Shown here piece by piece: positions 45,006 to 53,956 of a DNA stretch of 64,000 nt. A program made the translations under genes and the position numbers. The notes under the pieces were generated by a model that had not been told where the DNA came from, searched no databases, and saw only the letters and a program-made list of their open reading frames with translations. How positions within the stretch are numbered: the stretch's first letter is position 1; each line of letters begins with the position of its first letter. Origin of the DNA: JAFDXJ01 sp039811225 (lineage in GTDB: Bacteria > Bacteroidota > Bacteroidia > Chitinophagales > Chitinophagaceae); the NCBI GenBank assembly GCA_039811225.1, contig JBDHYG010000002.1:124001-188000 (forward strand), in the 5' to 3' direction.

Positions 45006-45650
45006 TTAAGAATATTTAATAATAATAGATTCGATTACATCGGCGGCATCTTCACATTTATCAATTGCCCGTTCCATTGCCTGATAAATTTCCCTTTTCT
45101 TAATCACTTCCTTGGCATCATTTTCCGTCTGGAACAAATGATCCACATTCATATCATAAATATCATCACCCCGGTTTTCTATGCTGTTTACCCGGATCAA
45201 TGCTTCCGTTATTTGGCGGATATTTTTCATAGTGCGTAATCCAAAAACGGCAATTTTTATTTGTTCCGTCCCCTGGCATATGAGATCAGCCATTTTATGA
45301 ATGCCGGCTTCATTGGGATTAACCCGGTAAAAATTGATTTTCTTGGCGGAGGAATAAATATAATCAGCTATATCATCCAGCGCACTGGCGAGATAATGAA
45401 TATCTTCCCGGTCAAAGGGCGTAATAAAATTTCTGCCTAACTCCGTAAATACTTTGTGGGTAAGTTCATCATTGATATGCTCCATATGTTCCAGCTCGGC
45501 AATGATGGCGCTTCGCTTATCATAATCCGTTTCATGAACCACCTGCTTTAATGTCTCCGACATTTTGAAAACGATGCCGGCGATTTCTTCAAAAAGTGAA
45601 TAAAAAACCCTGTCTTTTGGTGTAAAAAATTTAAAGATATTTGATACCAT
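45006..45650 (-). CDS. DUF47 / PhoU-like Pit accessory protein
   Basis: 214 residues, all-helical. The pattern (EHMEHINDELTHKVFTELGRNFITPFDREDIHYLASALDDIADYIYSSAKKI) matches DUF47 proteins, PhoU-like coiled-coil bundles that often occur next to Pit transporters and modulate phosphate uptake. It is transcribed toward pit with 55 bases between and diverges from the porin gene. The start at 45650 gives the full family length. Confidence 0.92.
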   Translation of the reverse strand: MVSNIFKFFTPKDRVFYSLFEEIAGIVFKMSETLKQVVHETDYDKRSAIIAELEHMEHINDELTHKVFTELGRNFITPFDREDIHYLASALDDIADYIYSSAKKINFYRVNPNEAGIHKMADLICQGTEQIKIAVFGLRTMKNIRQITEALIRVNSIENRGDDIYDMNVDHLFQTENDAKEVIKKREIYQAMERAIDKCEDAADVIESIIIKYS

Positions 45651-45766
45651 TTCAATAATTTTTGTAAAAATAGATTAGTTTCATAATAAAATTCCACGCC
45701 TATCATAGGGTAACAATTTCTTAATATGGAAATACACACCTATACAGTATCTATGCATTTATTTTT

Positions 45767-47065
45767 ATGATTACACCTAAATGCTCATTACTCTTCCTGC
45801 TGCTTTTTTGTTTTTCTATGAGGGTATTTGCTCAACAGCAAAACAATACATTGGATACTACAAATGAAAACAAGAAAAGCCTGATAGATATATCCGGGAA
45901 GAATCAACACCTGACAATTGGCGGTTATATGCAACCACAATTCCAGGTGGCTCAATCAAAAGGCGCTAAAAACTATGTAGGAGGCGATTTTCAGCCAAAT
46001 TCAAATAATCGGTTTATGCTGCGCAGGGGTCGGTTCAAACTGGATTATACCTATAAGGGCAAAAATAAAATCCCCGGAGCCCAGTTTGTTTTTCAAATTG
46101 ATGCTACCGAAAGAGGTGTTGTTATCCAGGATGTATATGGCAAAGTCATGGAAAACAACCTGCAATTTTTTAGCCTGTCTATGGGTATGTTTACCCGGCC
46201 ATTTGGTTACGAAATGAATTTATCTTCTTCTGATCGTGAATCCCCGGAGCGGGGCCGCATGTCCCAAATCCTGATGAAATCCCAGCGTGACCTGGGCGCC
46301 ATGCTTTCATTTGAACCAGAAAATAAATCCAATTTCCTGCAATACATAAGGCTGGATGCCGGTGTTTTTAACGGGCAAGGCTTGACTGCCACTACTGATT
46401 ATGATTCCTATAAAGATTTTGTTTCCAGGCTAAGCCTGAAACCTTACCCGATTCAAAAAAATCTATTTTTCTCTGCCGGCCTTTCCTATTTAAACGGCGG
46501 TTTTATACAAAATAATAAATATGTATATACCCTGCAAAACAATAATACTGGTAAACAATTTGTTGTGGACTCATCAGCCGGAAATATCGGTAAGGAACTT
46601 CCCCGAAAATATTATGGAGCTGATATGCAACTGAAATGGCTGCATACTTCTAATAGCTTTACTGCATTCCGGGCAGAATACTGGCAGGGCACACAAACAG
46701 CAACGGCACTGACCTCGGAGACACCGGCAACACTACAAACAATTCCTTACTTTATTCGAAAATTCAATGGTGCCTTTTTTTATTTGATCCATCGATTTGA
46801 TGCACATCATGAATTGGGTTTTAAATACGATTGGTATGACCCGAATACCGGCCTTTCAGCGAAAGAGATAAATACCCAAACAGGCGCTTCACCTGCTGAT
46901 ATTACGTATTCCACTTTTGGATTGGGGTATATTTACCATGTTAATGAGAAACTGAAAATTCTTGCCTGGTATGATATAGTAAAAAATGAAATCACTTCCT
47001 TCCCTGGTTATGAGGCTGATCTCAAAGACAATATATTTACCCTGCGTATGCAAATAAAATTTTAA
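45767..47065 (+). CDS. OprO/OprP-like phosphate-selective porin
   Basis: 432 residues. Signal peptide (ends VFAQ|QQN). The mature part fits a porin with alternating strands; an early DISGKNQHLTIGGYMQPQFQV strand, the RFMLRRGRFKLDYTYKG segment and the ending strand LRMQIKF are typical of the O/P porin family. It is divergent from the Pit/DUF47 pair across 116 bases, so the three probably serve phosphate uptake across both membranes. True anion selectivity cannot be set from sequence. Confidence 0.85.
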   Translation: MITPKCSLLFLLLFCFSMRVFAQQQNNTLDTTNENKKSLIDISGKNQHLTIGGYMQPQFQVAQSKGAKNYVGGDFQPNSNNRFMLRRGRFKLDYTYKGKNKIPGAQFVFQIDATERGVVIQDVYGKVMENNLQFFSLSMGMFTRPFGYEMNLSSSDRESPERGRMSQILMKSQRDLGAMLSFEPENKSNFLQYIRLDAGVFNGQGLTATTDYDSYKDFVSRLSLKPYPIQKNLFFSAGLSYLNGGFIQNNKYVYTLQNNNTGKQFVVDSSAGNIGKELPRKYYGADMQLKWLHTSNSFTAFRAEYWQGTQTATALTSETPATLQTIPYFIRKFNGAFFYLIHRFDAHHELGFKYDWYDPNTGLSAKEINTQTGASPADITYSTFGLGYIYHVNEKLKILAWYDIVKNEITSFPGYEADLKDNIFTLRMQIKF

Positions 47066-47118
47066 GCGATCCGGGGAAATCTATTTAACAAAATTCGATT
47101 AAGAACAATAGGAACAAT

Positions 47119-47349
47119 TTAGGGCACAGGGTCATATCCGCTACCACCACCGGGATGACATTTGCTGATACGCTTCACTGCCAGCCAACTGCCTTTAAAT
47201 AAGCCATATTTTTTTAATGCTTCAATGGCATATTGGGAACAGGTGGGTGTAAACCGGCATTGGGGGCCCAATACTGGAGATATAATTAATTGATAAATCC
47301 GAATCAACAAAATAAACGGGAAACTTATTATTTTCAATATTGTTTTCAT
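47119..47349 (-). CDS. yidD: YidD membrane protein insertion efficiency factor
   Basis: 76 residues. Amphipathic N-terminal helix, then the family core with QLIISPVLGPQCRFTPTCSQYAIEALKKYG and the basic/Pro tail ending HPGGGSGYDPVP. YidD supports YidC-dependent insertion of membrane proteins. It follows rnpA by 25 bases in the rpmH-rnpA-yidD order. yidC itself is not in the window. Confidence 0.96.
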   Translation of the reverse strand: MKTILKIISFPFILLIRIYQLIISPVLGPQCRFTPTCSQYAIEALKKYGLFKGSWLAVKRISKCHPGGGSGYDPVP

Positions 47350-47374
47350 ATCAATACGCCCTTAATGTCGAACA

Positions 47375-47782
47375 CTATTTTTTTGCTGTGGATTTATCTT
47401 TTATCTTTTCCATCAAAGTTGCCAAAGCAAGTTGCATGGCGTTATGTATTTCATTGTATTTAGGAATTGTCTTACCCGTGAAAATAAAAAATAGAGCTAT
47501 TTGTTGATCGCATATCGCGAGCGCCTGTATCAGCTCTTTTTTTTCCAAACGAAAAGTTTCACGCATCAATCGTTTAATTCGGTTACGATGTACGGCTTTT
47601 GGAAAATGGCGCATACCTACGGTGAACCCGGCCTTCAATACCACATCCCCTGGAAAGGTGACCGGTGCATATATTATCTTCAGTTGGAATACGGAAAAGG
47701 ACATGCCATGCGAAAAAACAAAATCGATTTGTTTCCTGCTTTTTAATCTTTCTTTCCGTTGAAATGTAAATGCCCGGGCCAT
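47375..47782 (-). CDS. rnpA: Ribonuclease P protein component
   Basis: 135 residues, basic. N-terminal FQRKERLKSRKQIDFVF and the diagnostic AVHRNRIKRLMRETFRL (RNR-type) motif are present. It binds the RNase P RNA and aids 5' maturation of tRNAs. It is encoded 77 bases after rpmH; between them is a seven-base-pair hairpin (47796-47819). No RNase P RNA gene was found in the window. Confidence 0.95.
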   Translation of the reverse strand: MARAFTFQRKERLKSRKQIDFVFSHGMSFSVFQLKIIYAPVTFPGDVVLKAGFTVGMRHFPKAVHRNRIKRLMRETFRLEKKELIQALAICDQQIALFFIFTGKTIPKYNEIHNAMQLALATLMEKIKDKSTAKK

Positions 47783-47795
47783 GCTGCAAAACTAA

Positions 47796-47819
47796 ATAAG
47801 CCCCGGTAAGGAGGCTTAT
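47796..47819 (-). other. Inverted repeat between rpmH and rnpA
   Basis: ATAAGCC (47796-47802) and GGCTTAT (47813-47819) form a seven-base stem with a ten-base loop in the transcript between rpmH and rnpA. There is only a broken T tract on the minus strand, so a processing or partial-attenuation site fits better than a full terminator. Inference from structure only. Confidence 0.4.
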
Positions 47820-47859
47820 ACTTTTATTGAAAAAACAGGTCGCTTTATTACGAGCTGTT

Positions 47860-48015
47860 TTATTTAAGTTTCAATTCATCTGAAACGGTAAGCTTATGCC
47901 TGCCTTTGGCACGGCGACTGGCCAATACCTTCCTGCCATTCGCAGTCTTCATCCGCTTACGAAAACCATGAACCGATTTCCGGCGGCGATTATGTGGTTG
48001 AAATGTGCGTTTCAT
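47860..48015 (-). CDS. rpmH: 50S ribosomal protein L34
   Basis: A 51-residue, highly basic protein not found among the longer frames. It begins MKRTFQPHNRRRKSVHGF and continues with RMKTANGRKVLASRRAKGRHKL, the universal L34 pattern. The ATG lies at 48013-48015 and the TAA at 47860-47862. It lies upstream of rnpA, with a TACTTTTG promoter-like site about 80 bases before it. Confidence 0.97.
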   Translation of the reverse strand: MKRTFQPHNRRRKSVHGFRKRMKTANGRKVLASRRAKGRHKLTVSDELKLK

Positions 48016-48094
48016 ACAATCTGTTTTAGAAACAATTTAAAAATAGATTTTCAAAAATACCAGTTACCATTACTGCTATTTGGTGAAAGGACGG

Positions 48095-48102
48095 CAAAAG
48101 TA
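48095..48102 (-). promoter_or_regulatory. Candidate -7 element of rpmH-rnpA-yidD
   Basis: On the minus strand TACTTTTG, a perfect TAnnTTTG match, about 80 bases before the rpmH ATG. It lies between the end of murI and rpmH. No TTG triplet is seen at the -33 position. Confidence 0.4.
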
Positions 48103-48141
48103 AGGCTTTTTTTTATTCTCCTGAAAAAAATTCCTACCTGT

Positions 48142-48960
48142 TTATATATCTGCATGCATACTTTTAACCGGTTGCCGGAAAAATATAGTAGCATGATCAT
48201 CAAAATCAGTAGTGGCATCGGTTGTAAAAAATGACCGGCTCCCATGTTTGCTGAGTTTTTCATCTATTTCGGGATGACGTTGTAAATAGTCAGCTAAACT
48301 TTTGGCCACAATTTCACCCTGTGATACGATTTTAATATGTACCGGCGTGTATTCCGTTATTTTTTTGATCAGGACCGGATAATGCGTACAGGCTAATAAA
48401 ATTGTATCAATTCCCTTTTCCTTTGCCAATAATTCATGCAGGCATTTTTTGACAAAATAATCTGCCCCATGACTGTCAAATTCTTTGTTCTCTACAAGCG
48501 GAACCCATAAGGGGCAGGCCTGTTGATATATTGCCAATTGCGGAAAAAGTTTATTTATTTCCAGTACATAAGAATTGGATTGCACGGTTCCTTTTGTAGC
48601 CAGGATGCCAATTTTCCCGGAACTGGTAAACTGATCCATAACTTCTGCGGTGGGACGGATAACACCCAGGACCCGTCGATCGGGAAAAGTGACGGGTAAA
48701 TTCTGCTGCTGAATAGTCCGCAGTGCCTTTGCTGATGCCGTATTACATGCCAGGATAATGAGGGGGCAACCTTTTGCAAAAAGCCATTGAACAGCTTCCC
48801 AGGTATATTGATATACGGTTTCAAAGGAACGGTTGCCATAAGGTGCTCGTGCATTATCACCTAAATAGACATAATCATAGTCTGGTAATTGTTCTACTAT
48901 TTCCCGCATTACGGTGAGGCCGCCATAACCGGAATCAAATATGCCGATCGGGTGAATCAT
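48142..48960 (-). CDS. murI: Glutamate racemase
   Basis: About 272 residues. Makes D-glutamate for peptidoglycan. The first catalytic-Cys motif is ILACNTASA and the second is LLACTHYPVL; FDSGYGGLTV and YLGDNARAPYG complete the family signature. The frame opens with GTG at 48966, but ATG 48960 is preferred. It follows the Skp-like genes after a hairpin terminator, with a possible -7 element overlapping the terminator's T tract. Confidence 0.95.
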   Translation of the reverse strand: MIHPIGIFDSGYGGLTVMREIVEQLPDYDYVYLGDNARAPYGNRSFETVYQYTWEAVQWLFAKGCPLIILACNTASAKALRTIQQQNLPVTFPDRRVLGVIRPTAEVMDQFTSSGKIGILATKGTVQSNSYVLEINKLFPQLAIYQQACPLWVPLVENKEFDSHGADYFVKKCLHELLAKEKGIDTILLACTHYPVLIKKITEYTPVHIKIVSQGEIVAKSLADYLQRHPEIDEKLSKHGSRSFFTTDATTDFDDHATIFFRQPVKSMHADI

Positions 48961-48974
48961 GTCCACAAAATTAA

Positions 48975-49002
48975 AAAACCACGCTACTAAAAACGTGGTT
49001 TT
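48975..49002 (-). terminator. Hairpin terminator after the Skp-like genes
   Basis: AAAACCACG (48975-48983) pairs with CGTGGTTTT (48994-49002) around a ten-base loop. On the minus strand it is followed by TT and a T/A-rich run, so it can end the bamA-skp-skp transcript just before murI. Confidence 0.7.
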
Positions 49003-49032
49003 GTTTGATTTTAATACGGTATGTTTTTCCGC

Positions 49033-49626
49033 TTATGGTTTTTGAGTATTAACCGGCGGTTTAGCTGTTCCATCCGGGTCATCTCCTAAAACCAATAATT
49101 GTTGTGGCAATTCTGTCAACTTCAATTCTTTTGCCACCGAAATAAATAAGTTATCAATAGGGAAGCCGGCTTCATATGTCTGCGGCTTAAGAATCAAGAA
49201 ATATTTTTTCTTTTCCAGCACTTTCTTATAGGCATTTACTACCTGCTCATACATAGATTGTGATAAGACAGCCCTTTTATTATCTGATTTATTCTGAGCA
49301 ATTTGTTGCCAGTAAATCAAATTCATGGCCACTTGTTGCAACTGGTTCTTCGTATAATCTAACACGGCTTTTGACTTGTTGGCAGCAGAATCTGCTTTAT
49401 AGGTACTGTCCAGCCTTTTATATTCACTTTGATAAATTGCATATTCTTCGGCCAGTGAATCCCGTTCATAAATCTGAACGAGGCTGTCCACGGTACGATA
49501 GCCGGGCATGGCCTGTACCATGATGTCAATATCAAACACGGCCACTTTCATTGTTTGCTGTGCCTGTGCCTGGAAGCCTAAAAACAATAAGCCAAACAGT
49601 GATACGGATACGATTAGTTTTTTCAT
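49033..49626 (-). CDS. Skp/OmpH-like periplasmic chaperone, copy 1
   Basis: 197 residues. Signal peptide (MKKLIVSVSLFGLLFLGFQAQAQ). The mature part begins with the KVAVFDIDIMVQAMPGY strand typical of OmpH, followed by a long coiled-coil with many Lys/Gln/Ala and a beta end. It would hold unfolded outer-membrane proteins. It lies 27 bases after a second copy that is upstream on the same strand, then BamA, a known arrangement in Bacteroidota. Confidence 0.88.
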   Translation of the reverse strand: MKKLIVSVSLFGLLFLGFQAQAQQTMKVAVFDIDIMVQAMPGYRTVDSLVQIYERDSLAEEYAIYQSEYKRLDSTYKADSAANKSKAVLDYTKNQLQQVAMNLIYWQQIAQNKSDNKRAVLSQSMYEQVVNAYKKVLEKKKYFLILKPQTYEAGFPIDNLFISVAKELKLTELPQQLLVLGDDPDGTAKPPVNTQKP

Positions 49627-49653
49627 TTGTCGTTTTTATTAATAATTGTTTGT

Positions 49654-50175
49654 TTAATTTTTTATTCCTAAAATTTTCAATACATCATCACTGCGATCCA
49701 ATTTAGGGTCGGCAAATATAACGGTAATTCCTTCACTTTTATCTAATACAAAATCATATCCACGGGCTACTGCGATTTTCTGTACGGCATTATACAGTTT
49801 ATCCTGCAATGGTTTAACCAGTTTTTCTCTTTCTTTAAATAAATCTCCCTGGTAACCAAATCTTTTTTTCTGCAGGTCCCGAACCATTTTTTCTTTATTG
49901 AACAACTCATCTTCCCGTTTCTTTTTCAGGTCATCGGTAAGCATATATTGTTCGGCATCATAGTCTTTGTACATTTTATCCAGTTCGGCCTGCATATTAT
50001 CAATTTCTTTTTGCCATTGATCACTTACCAATTGCAGTTTTTTATCGGCTTCCTGGTATTCCGGCATTTTATTCAAAATATACTTTGTATCAATCACCGC
50101 GTAACGTTGTGCCTGTAATTGTGCCGAGCAAAATAAAAATGCAGCAAAAACGAGAACAGAAATTTTCTTAAACAT
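49654..50175 (-). CDS. Skp/OmpH-like periplasmic chaperone, copy 2
   Basis: 173 residues. Signal peptide (FKKISVLVFAAFLFCSAQLQAQ). The mature start RYAVIDTKYILNKMPEYQEADKKL is the standard OmpH opening, followed by a long charged coiled-coil and a FVLDKSEGITVIFADPKLDRSDDVL ending. Differs from copy 1 in sequence, so the two are diverged paralogues. It begins 39 bases after the bamA stop. Confidence 0.92.
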   Translation of the reverse strand: MFKKISVLVFAAFLFCSAQLQAQRYAVIDTKYILNKMPEYQEADKKLQLVSDQWQKEIDNMQAELDKMYKDYDAEQYMLTDDLKKKREDELFNKEKMVRDLQKKRFGYQGDLFKEREKLVKPLQDKLYNAVQKIAVARGYDFVLDKSEGITVIFADPKLDRSDDVLKILGIKN

Positions 50176-50214
50176 GCGTCTGTATTTTTAAAATGAAAAG
50201 CAAAAGTACATGAA

Positions 50215-52962
50215 TTAATCAGGTTCAAACCCTAACATAAACGTAAATCGGGATACATCCTTGAGCGTGGAATTCGGCCCAAAACGATCCAGTCCAATTC
50301 CATAATCAAAGCCCAATAAGCCAAACATGGGCAGGAAGAATCGCAGGCCAACCCCCACTGAACGACGCAACTGGAATGGATTATAATCTTTGAAAGAATA
50401 CCAACCATTCGCCGCTTCAAAGAATGTAAGTCCATAAATGGTACTGGTGGCGCTGGTACTAAACGGATAGCGCAGTTCGAGTGTATATTTATTAAATAAG
50501 GTAAAATATTGCGAAGCACCTTGTTGATCGGGATTGATGCGGGGATCTGAGTTTTCATATACCGGGTAACCACGCTGTGATATGATATCGTAACCCAGGA
50601 GTGCATAACTATTACTCAACCCGGCATCACCCAACTGGAACCTTTCGAAAGGCGATACAGGTACATGCCGGTTGTAACGGTCGATATATCCAAATTTGGC
50701 AGCGAATTTCAGGACAAATTGTTTGTCTTTATCCGGTCCGGTGGCCCGGCCAATGGGTACATACCATTCACCGGTAAAACGCCACTTATAATATTCCACC
50801 CATTTATACGGTTCTGTAGAAGTTTCAATGGATTTATCTATCAGGGAATAAGGCGGTGTCAAGGCCAGGCTCAGCGAAAAGTTTGACCCGGAGCGTGGAT
50901 ATAGTTGCTGATCCAGTGAATACCGGTTGAGTGTAAGTTTAAAGTTCAGATTATTTGAGAACCCATTATTAAACCCGGGTAAGCTCGTCGGACTGATCAA
51001 ATAATTTTTTAACTGGTACCGTGCATAGCTCAGGGAATAGCCAATAGAGAAATAATCATCCGGCCATTTCAATTGTTTCTGCAGGCCAACAGAAAAACCA
51101 GTTGTTTTAAAGAAAGAGGTATCGGCTGCCGTCTTATCATATTCACCTGTAAATGGATTATAGGCATTGGCAAATTTTGTATTGAATAAGCCTATCGTAA
51201 ATGCATTCCGCTTTTTGCCACCCAGCCAGGGCTCGGTAAAGGAAATATTATAAGATCGGTAGGCCCGGCCATTACTTTGAACCCGAATGCTCAACTTCTG
51301 GCCATCACCAACGGGTAAAGGATCCCAGGCTTTTTTATTGAAGATATTCTTGATAGAAAAATTATTGAAGGAAATACCCACTGTGCCGGTGAGCCCAATA
51401 CCTCCTCCAAAGCCGGCGCTTAATTCTAACTGGTCACTTGATTTTTCTACTACACTCCAGGTAACATCCACGGTACCGTCATCCACATTAGGGACAATAT
51501 TGGGTACAATTTTTTCCTGGTCAAAAAATCCCAGGTTTGCAATTTCCCGTTGAGAACGTACCACATCCGTACGGCTGAACTTTTCACCCGGGAGGGTGCG
51601 TAATTCCCGGCGAATCACATGTTCCTTGGTACGGTCATTTCCCGTTATCAGTATATTCTTAAAGGTAGCTTGTGGCCCTTCTTTTATGCGTATTTCAAAA
51701 TCAATGGTATCATTGTACACGGCAGTCTCCACTGCATCAATGGTGAAAAAGAGATAACCATCATCCATGTACAGGCCACTGATATCGCCACCTTCCGGTG
51801 CCAGGGTTTTACCCAGGCGTTTGTTTAACAGGTCGAGATTATAGGTATCCCCTTTATGAATATTTAAAATAGAAGCCAGTAATGAATCAGGATATTTGGT
51901 GGCACCCCGCCAGGTTATATTGCCAAAATAATACTTGTGGCCTTCATCCATTTTGATGTCAATATTCATATTGCCTTTGGAATTATAATATTGTGTATCC
52001 TTAGCTATGATGGCATCCCGGTAGCCGAGTGAATTATAATATTCTACTATTTTATTTTTATCCTCGGCATATTTGGTTTCATTGAATTTAGCCGTCGTAA
52101 AAAACTTAAGCCGTATATAAGGATCCAGGACCCTTTTGGTTTTGGAATAGGTCAAAAAGCCTTTATCCTTCAGGTATTGGCTGAATGTGTAGCGTTTGGG
52201 ATCAGCCAGGCCGCCGGCATCTGTTGTAGGAAACAACGTCAGGCGTGTCATTTCCCGTGTACCTTTCATTTGTTGTTTCAGACGCTGTTCATTGATCGTA
52301 TTGTCAATAAAATTAATCTGGTTGATTTTGACCTTGTTGCCTTTTTGTATAGCAAAATTTAAAATGGCTGCATTGGCAGTGGCTGTATCTTTCGTTTCCG
52401 AAATAGTTGTTTTTACGGCACGAAAACCTTTTTCAAAATAATAACGCTGAATCCCATCCAGGGCAGCCCGTTTCATGCTTTCCGTAATGACACGGCCAAC
52501 GATCAGACCTGATTTTGACCGTAAATCATCTGCATCACTTTTACTCACGCCATTGAAGAAAAATTTGGATAACCGGGGCCTTTCCGTTACAGCAATTTCA
52601 AGATAAATTTTATCCCCTTCCAGGCGGGTAATATAAATGGCTATATCACTAAAATAATTTTGAGACCATAATTTCTTAATGGCTTTGGAAAATGCATCGG
52701 TTCCCGGTATAGTAATTTCTTCCCCCACGCTAATGCCGGCTACGGAAATAAGTAAAGCCTGGTCAAAATATTGGCTGCCTGTAACAGTAATACCGGCAAC
52801 TGTATATTTATGTGGATTGGGTTGATTGAATATATTCAATAATTCAGGGTTCAACGAGGTTACCGGTCTGCTGGTATCCGTCACTTGTGAAATAGCAGGG
52901 CTTGCAATCAATGCACCAAGAAAAGAGAAAAAAATAAAAGCCCTGTGAAATAATGGCATCAA
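50215..52962 (-). CDS. bamA: BamA, outer-membrane protein assembly factor
   Basis: 915 residues. Signal peptide, then about five POTRA-like repeats (residues roughly 50-470), then a C-terminal Omp85 beta-barrel. The POTRA region includes VAGITVTGSQYFDQALLISVAGISVGEEI, and the barrel carries a conserved segment near the end (LTFFEAANGWYSFKDYNPFQLRRSVGVGLRFFLPMFGLLGFDYGIGLD). It inserts outer-membrane proteins. Downstream are the two Skp-like genes, then murI; upstream is uppS by 150 bases. Confidence 0.96.
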   Translation of the reverse strand: MMPLFHRAFIFFSFLGALIASPAISQVTDTSRPVTSLNPELLNIFNQPNPHKYTVAGITVTGSQYFDQALLISVAGISVGEEITIPGTDAFSKAIKKLWSQNYFSDIAIYITRLEGDKIYLEIAVTERPRLSKFFFNGVSKSDADDLRSKSGLIVGRVITESMKRAALDGIQRYYFEKGFRAVKTTISETKDTATANAAILNFAIQKGNKVKINQINFIDNTINEQRLKQQMKGTREMTRLTLFPTTDAGGLADPKRYTFSQYLKDKGFLTYSKTKRVLDPYIRLKFFTTAKFNETKYAEDKNKIVEYYNSLGYRDAIIAKDTQYYNSKGNMNIDIKMDEGHKYYFGNITWRGATKYPDSLLASILNIHKGDTYNLDLLNKRLGKTLAPEGGDISGLYMDDGYLFFTIDAVETAVYNDTIDFEIRIKEGPQATFKNILITGNDRTKEHVIRRELRTLPGEKFSRTDVVRSQREIANLGFFDQEKIVPNIVPNVDDGTVDVTWSVVEKSSDQLELSAGFGGGIGLTGTVGISFNNFSIKNIFNKKAWDPLPVGDGQKLSIRVQSNGRAYRSYNISFTEPWLGGKKRNAFTIGLFNTKFANAYNPFTGEYDKTAADTSFFKTTGFSVGLQKQLKWPDDYFSIGYSLSYARYQLKNYLISPTSLPGFNNGFSNNLNFKLTLNRYSLDQQLYPRSGSNFSLSLALTPPYSLIDKSIETSTEPYKWVEYYKWRFTGEWYVPIGRATGPDKDKQFVLKFAAKFGYIDRYNRHVPVSPFERFQLGDAGLSNSYALLGYDIISQRGYPVYENSDPRINPDQQGASQYFTLFNKYTLELRYPFSTSATSTIYGLTFFEAANGWYSFKDYNPFQLRRSVGVGLRFFLPMFGLLGFDYGIGLDRFGPNSTLKDVSRFTFMLGFEPD

Positions 52963-53112
52963 TTTGTTATTTGAGTTAGAAAGGAATTTTCTACATACAC
53001 TTTCCTGCAGTTATACTACTTGTCTTTTTTCGTTGACAGGGCGGCAAATTAAAGTGAATATTCAGAATTGTTTCAAAACTGTTTGTTAAATCAAACATAT
53101 TGCTCTTTTGAG

Positions 53113-53874
53113 TTAAAGGGAAGCCTGTTTAGCATTTATTTGTTTACTGGTTTTACCAAACCGTCGTTCCCGTTGCTGGTAGTCCTCGATAGCCAGGATA
53201 AGATCTTCTTTCCGGAAATCAGGCCAAAGGGTGGGAGTAAAATATAATTCCGAATAAGCCAGCTGGTAAAGCATAAAATTGCTTATTCGAAATTCACCGC
53301 TTGTACGTATCATCAATTCCGGATCGGGAAAATGCCGGGTAGCCAGGTAATCTTTTATGGTATCATCTTTTAATTGATCAGGTAAAATATTGCCCGCCTG
53401 GACGGCTTGTACTATCTGGCGTACGGCTTCTCCTATTTCCCATCGGCTGCTATAACTCAGTGCCATGATAAGGTTCAACCCGGTATTGGCAGCAGTTTCA
53501 GACAGGGCTTCCTGTAATTCTGCATAAGCATTGGCCGGCAAAAGTTCCGTGGCGCCAATGACATGCAACCGGATATTATTTTTATTGAGTACCGGGACTT
53601 CTTTTCGAATCGTATCGATGAGTAGCTCCATGAGACCGGAAACTTCTTTTTCCGGGCGGTCCCAGTTTTCCGTACTGAACGCATACAAAGTCAGGTATTT
53701 TATCCCTAATTCGGCAGCTCCTTCTACCACATTACGAACACTTTCTACTCCATTATAATGACCATATAACCGGTCATGTCCTTTCTCCGTTGCCCAACGT
53801 CCATTCCCATCCATAATGATGGCAATATGTGTGGGCAAACGTGTAGGGTCTATTCTGCTATCTCTTGGCTGCAT
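53113..53874 (-). CDS. uppS: Isoprenyl transferase (undecaprenyl diphosphate synthase)
   Basis: 253 residues. Cis-prenyltransferase signature AIIMDGNGRWA (residues 18-28), with the catalytic Asp22. Further signatures are YLTLYAFSTENWDRP and PDPELMIRTSGEFRISNFMLYQLAYSELYFTPTLWPDF. It makes undecaprenyl diphosphate, the lipid carrier for peptidoglycan and O-antigen, so it fits the envelope cluster. The ATG at 53874 is preceded by a candidate -7 element at 53898-53905. Confidence 0.96.
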   Translation of the reverse strand: MQPRDSRIDPTRLPTHIAIIMDGNGRWATEKGHDRLYGHYNGVESVRNVVEGAAELGIKYLTLYAFSTENWDRPEKEVSGLMELLIDTIRKEVPVLNKNNIRLHVIGATELLPANAYAELQEALSETAANTGLNLIMALSYSSRWEIGEAVRQIVQAVQAGNILPDQLKDDTIKDYLATRHFPDPELMIRTSGEFRISNFMLYQLAYSELYFTPTLWPDFRKEDLILAIEDYQQRERRFGKTSKQINAKQASL

Positions 53875-53897
53875 AAAGCATGCTGTTCAAAAAAAAG

Positions 53898-53905
53898 TAA
53901 AGGTA
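53898..53905 (-). promoter_or_regulatory. Candidate -7 element of uppS
   Basis: TACCTTTA on the minus strand matches TAnnTTTG at seven of eight positions, 23 bases before the uppS ATG, within the 82-base gap to the DUF6089-like gene. Confidence 0.3.
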
Positions 53906-53956
53906 GCAAAATCGAAAGTTAAGGGCCTACAAAAAAATAGGAAGCAAAGAAAATTC

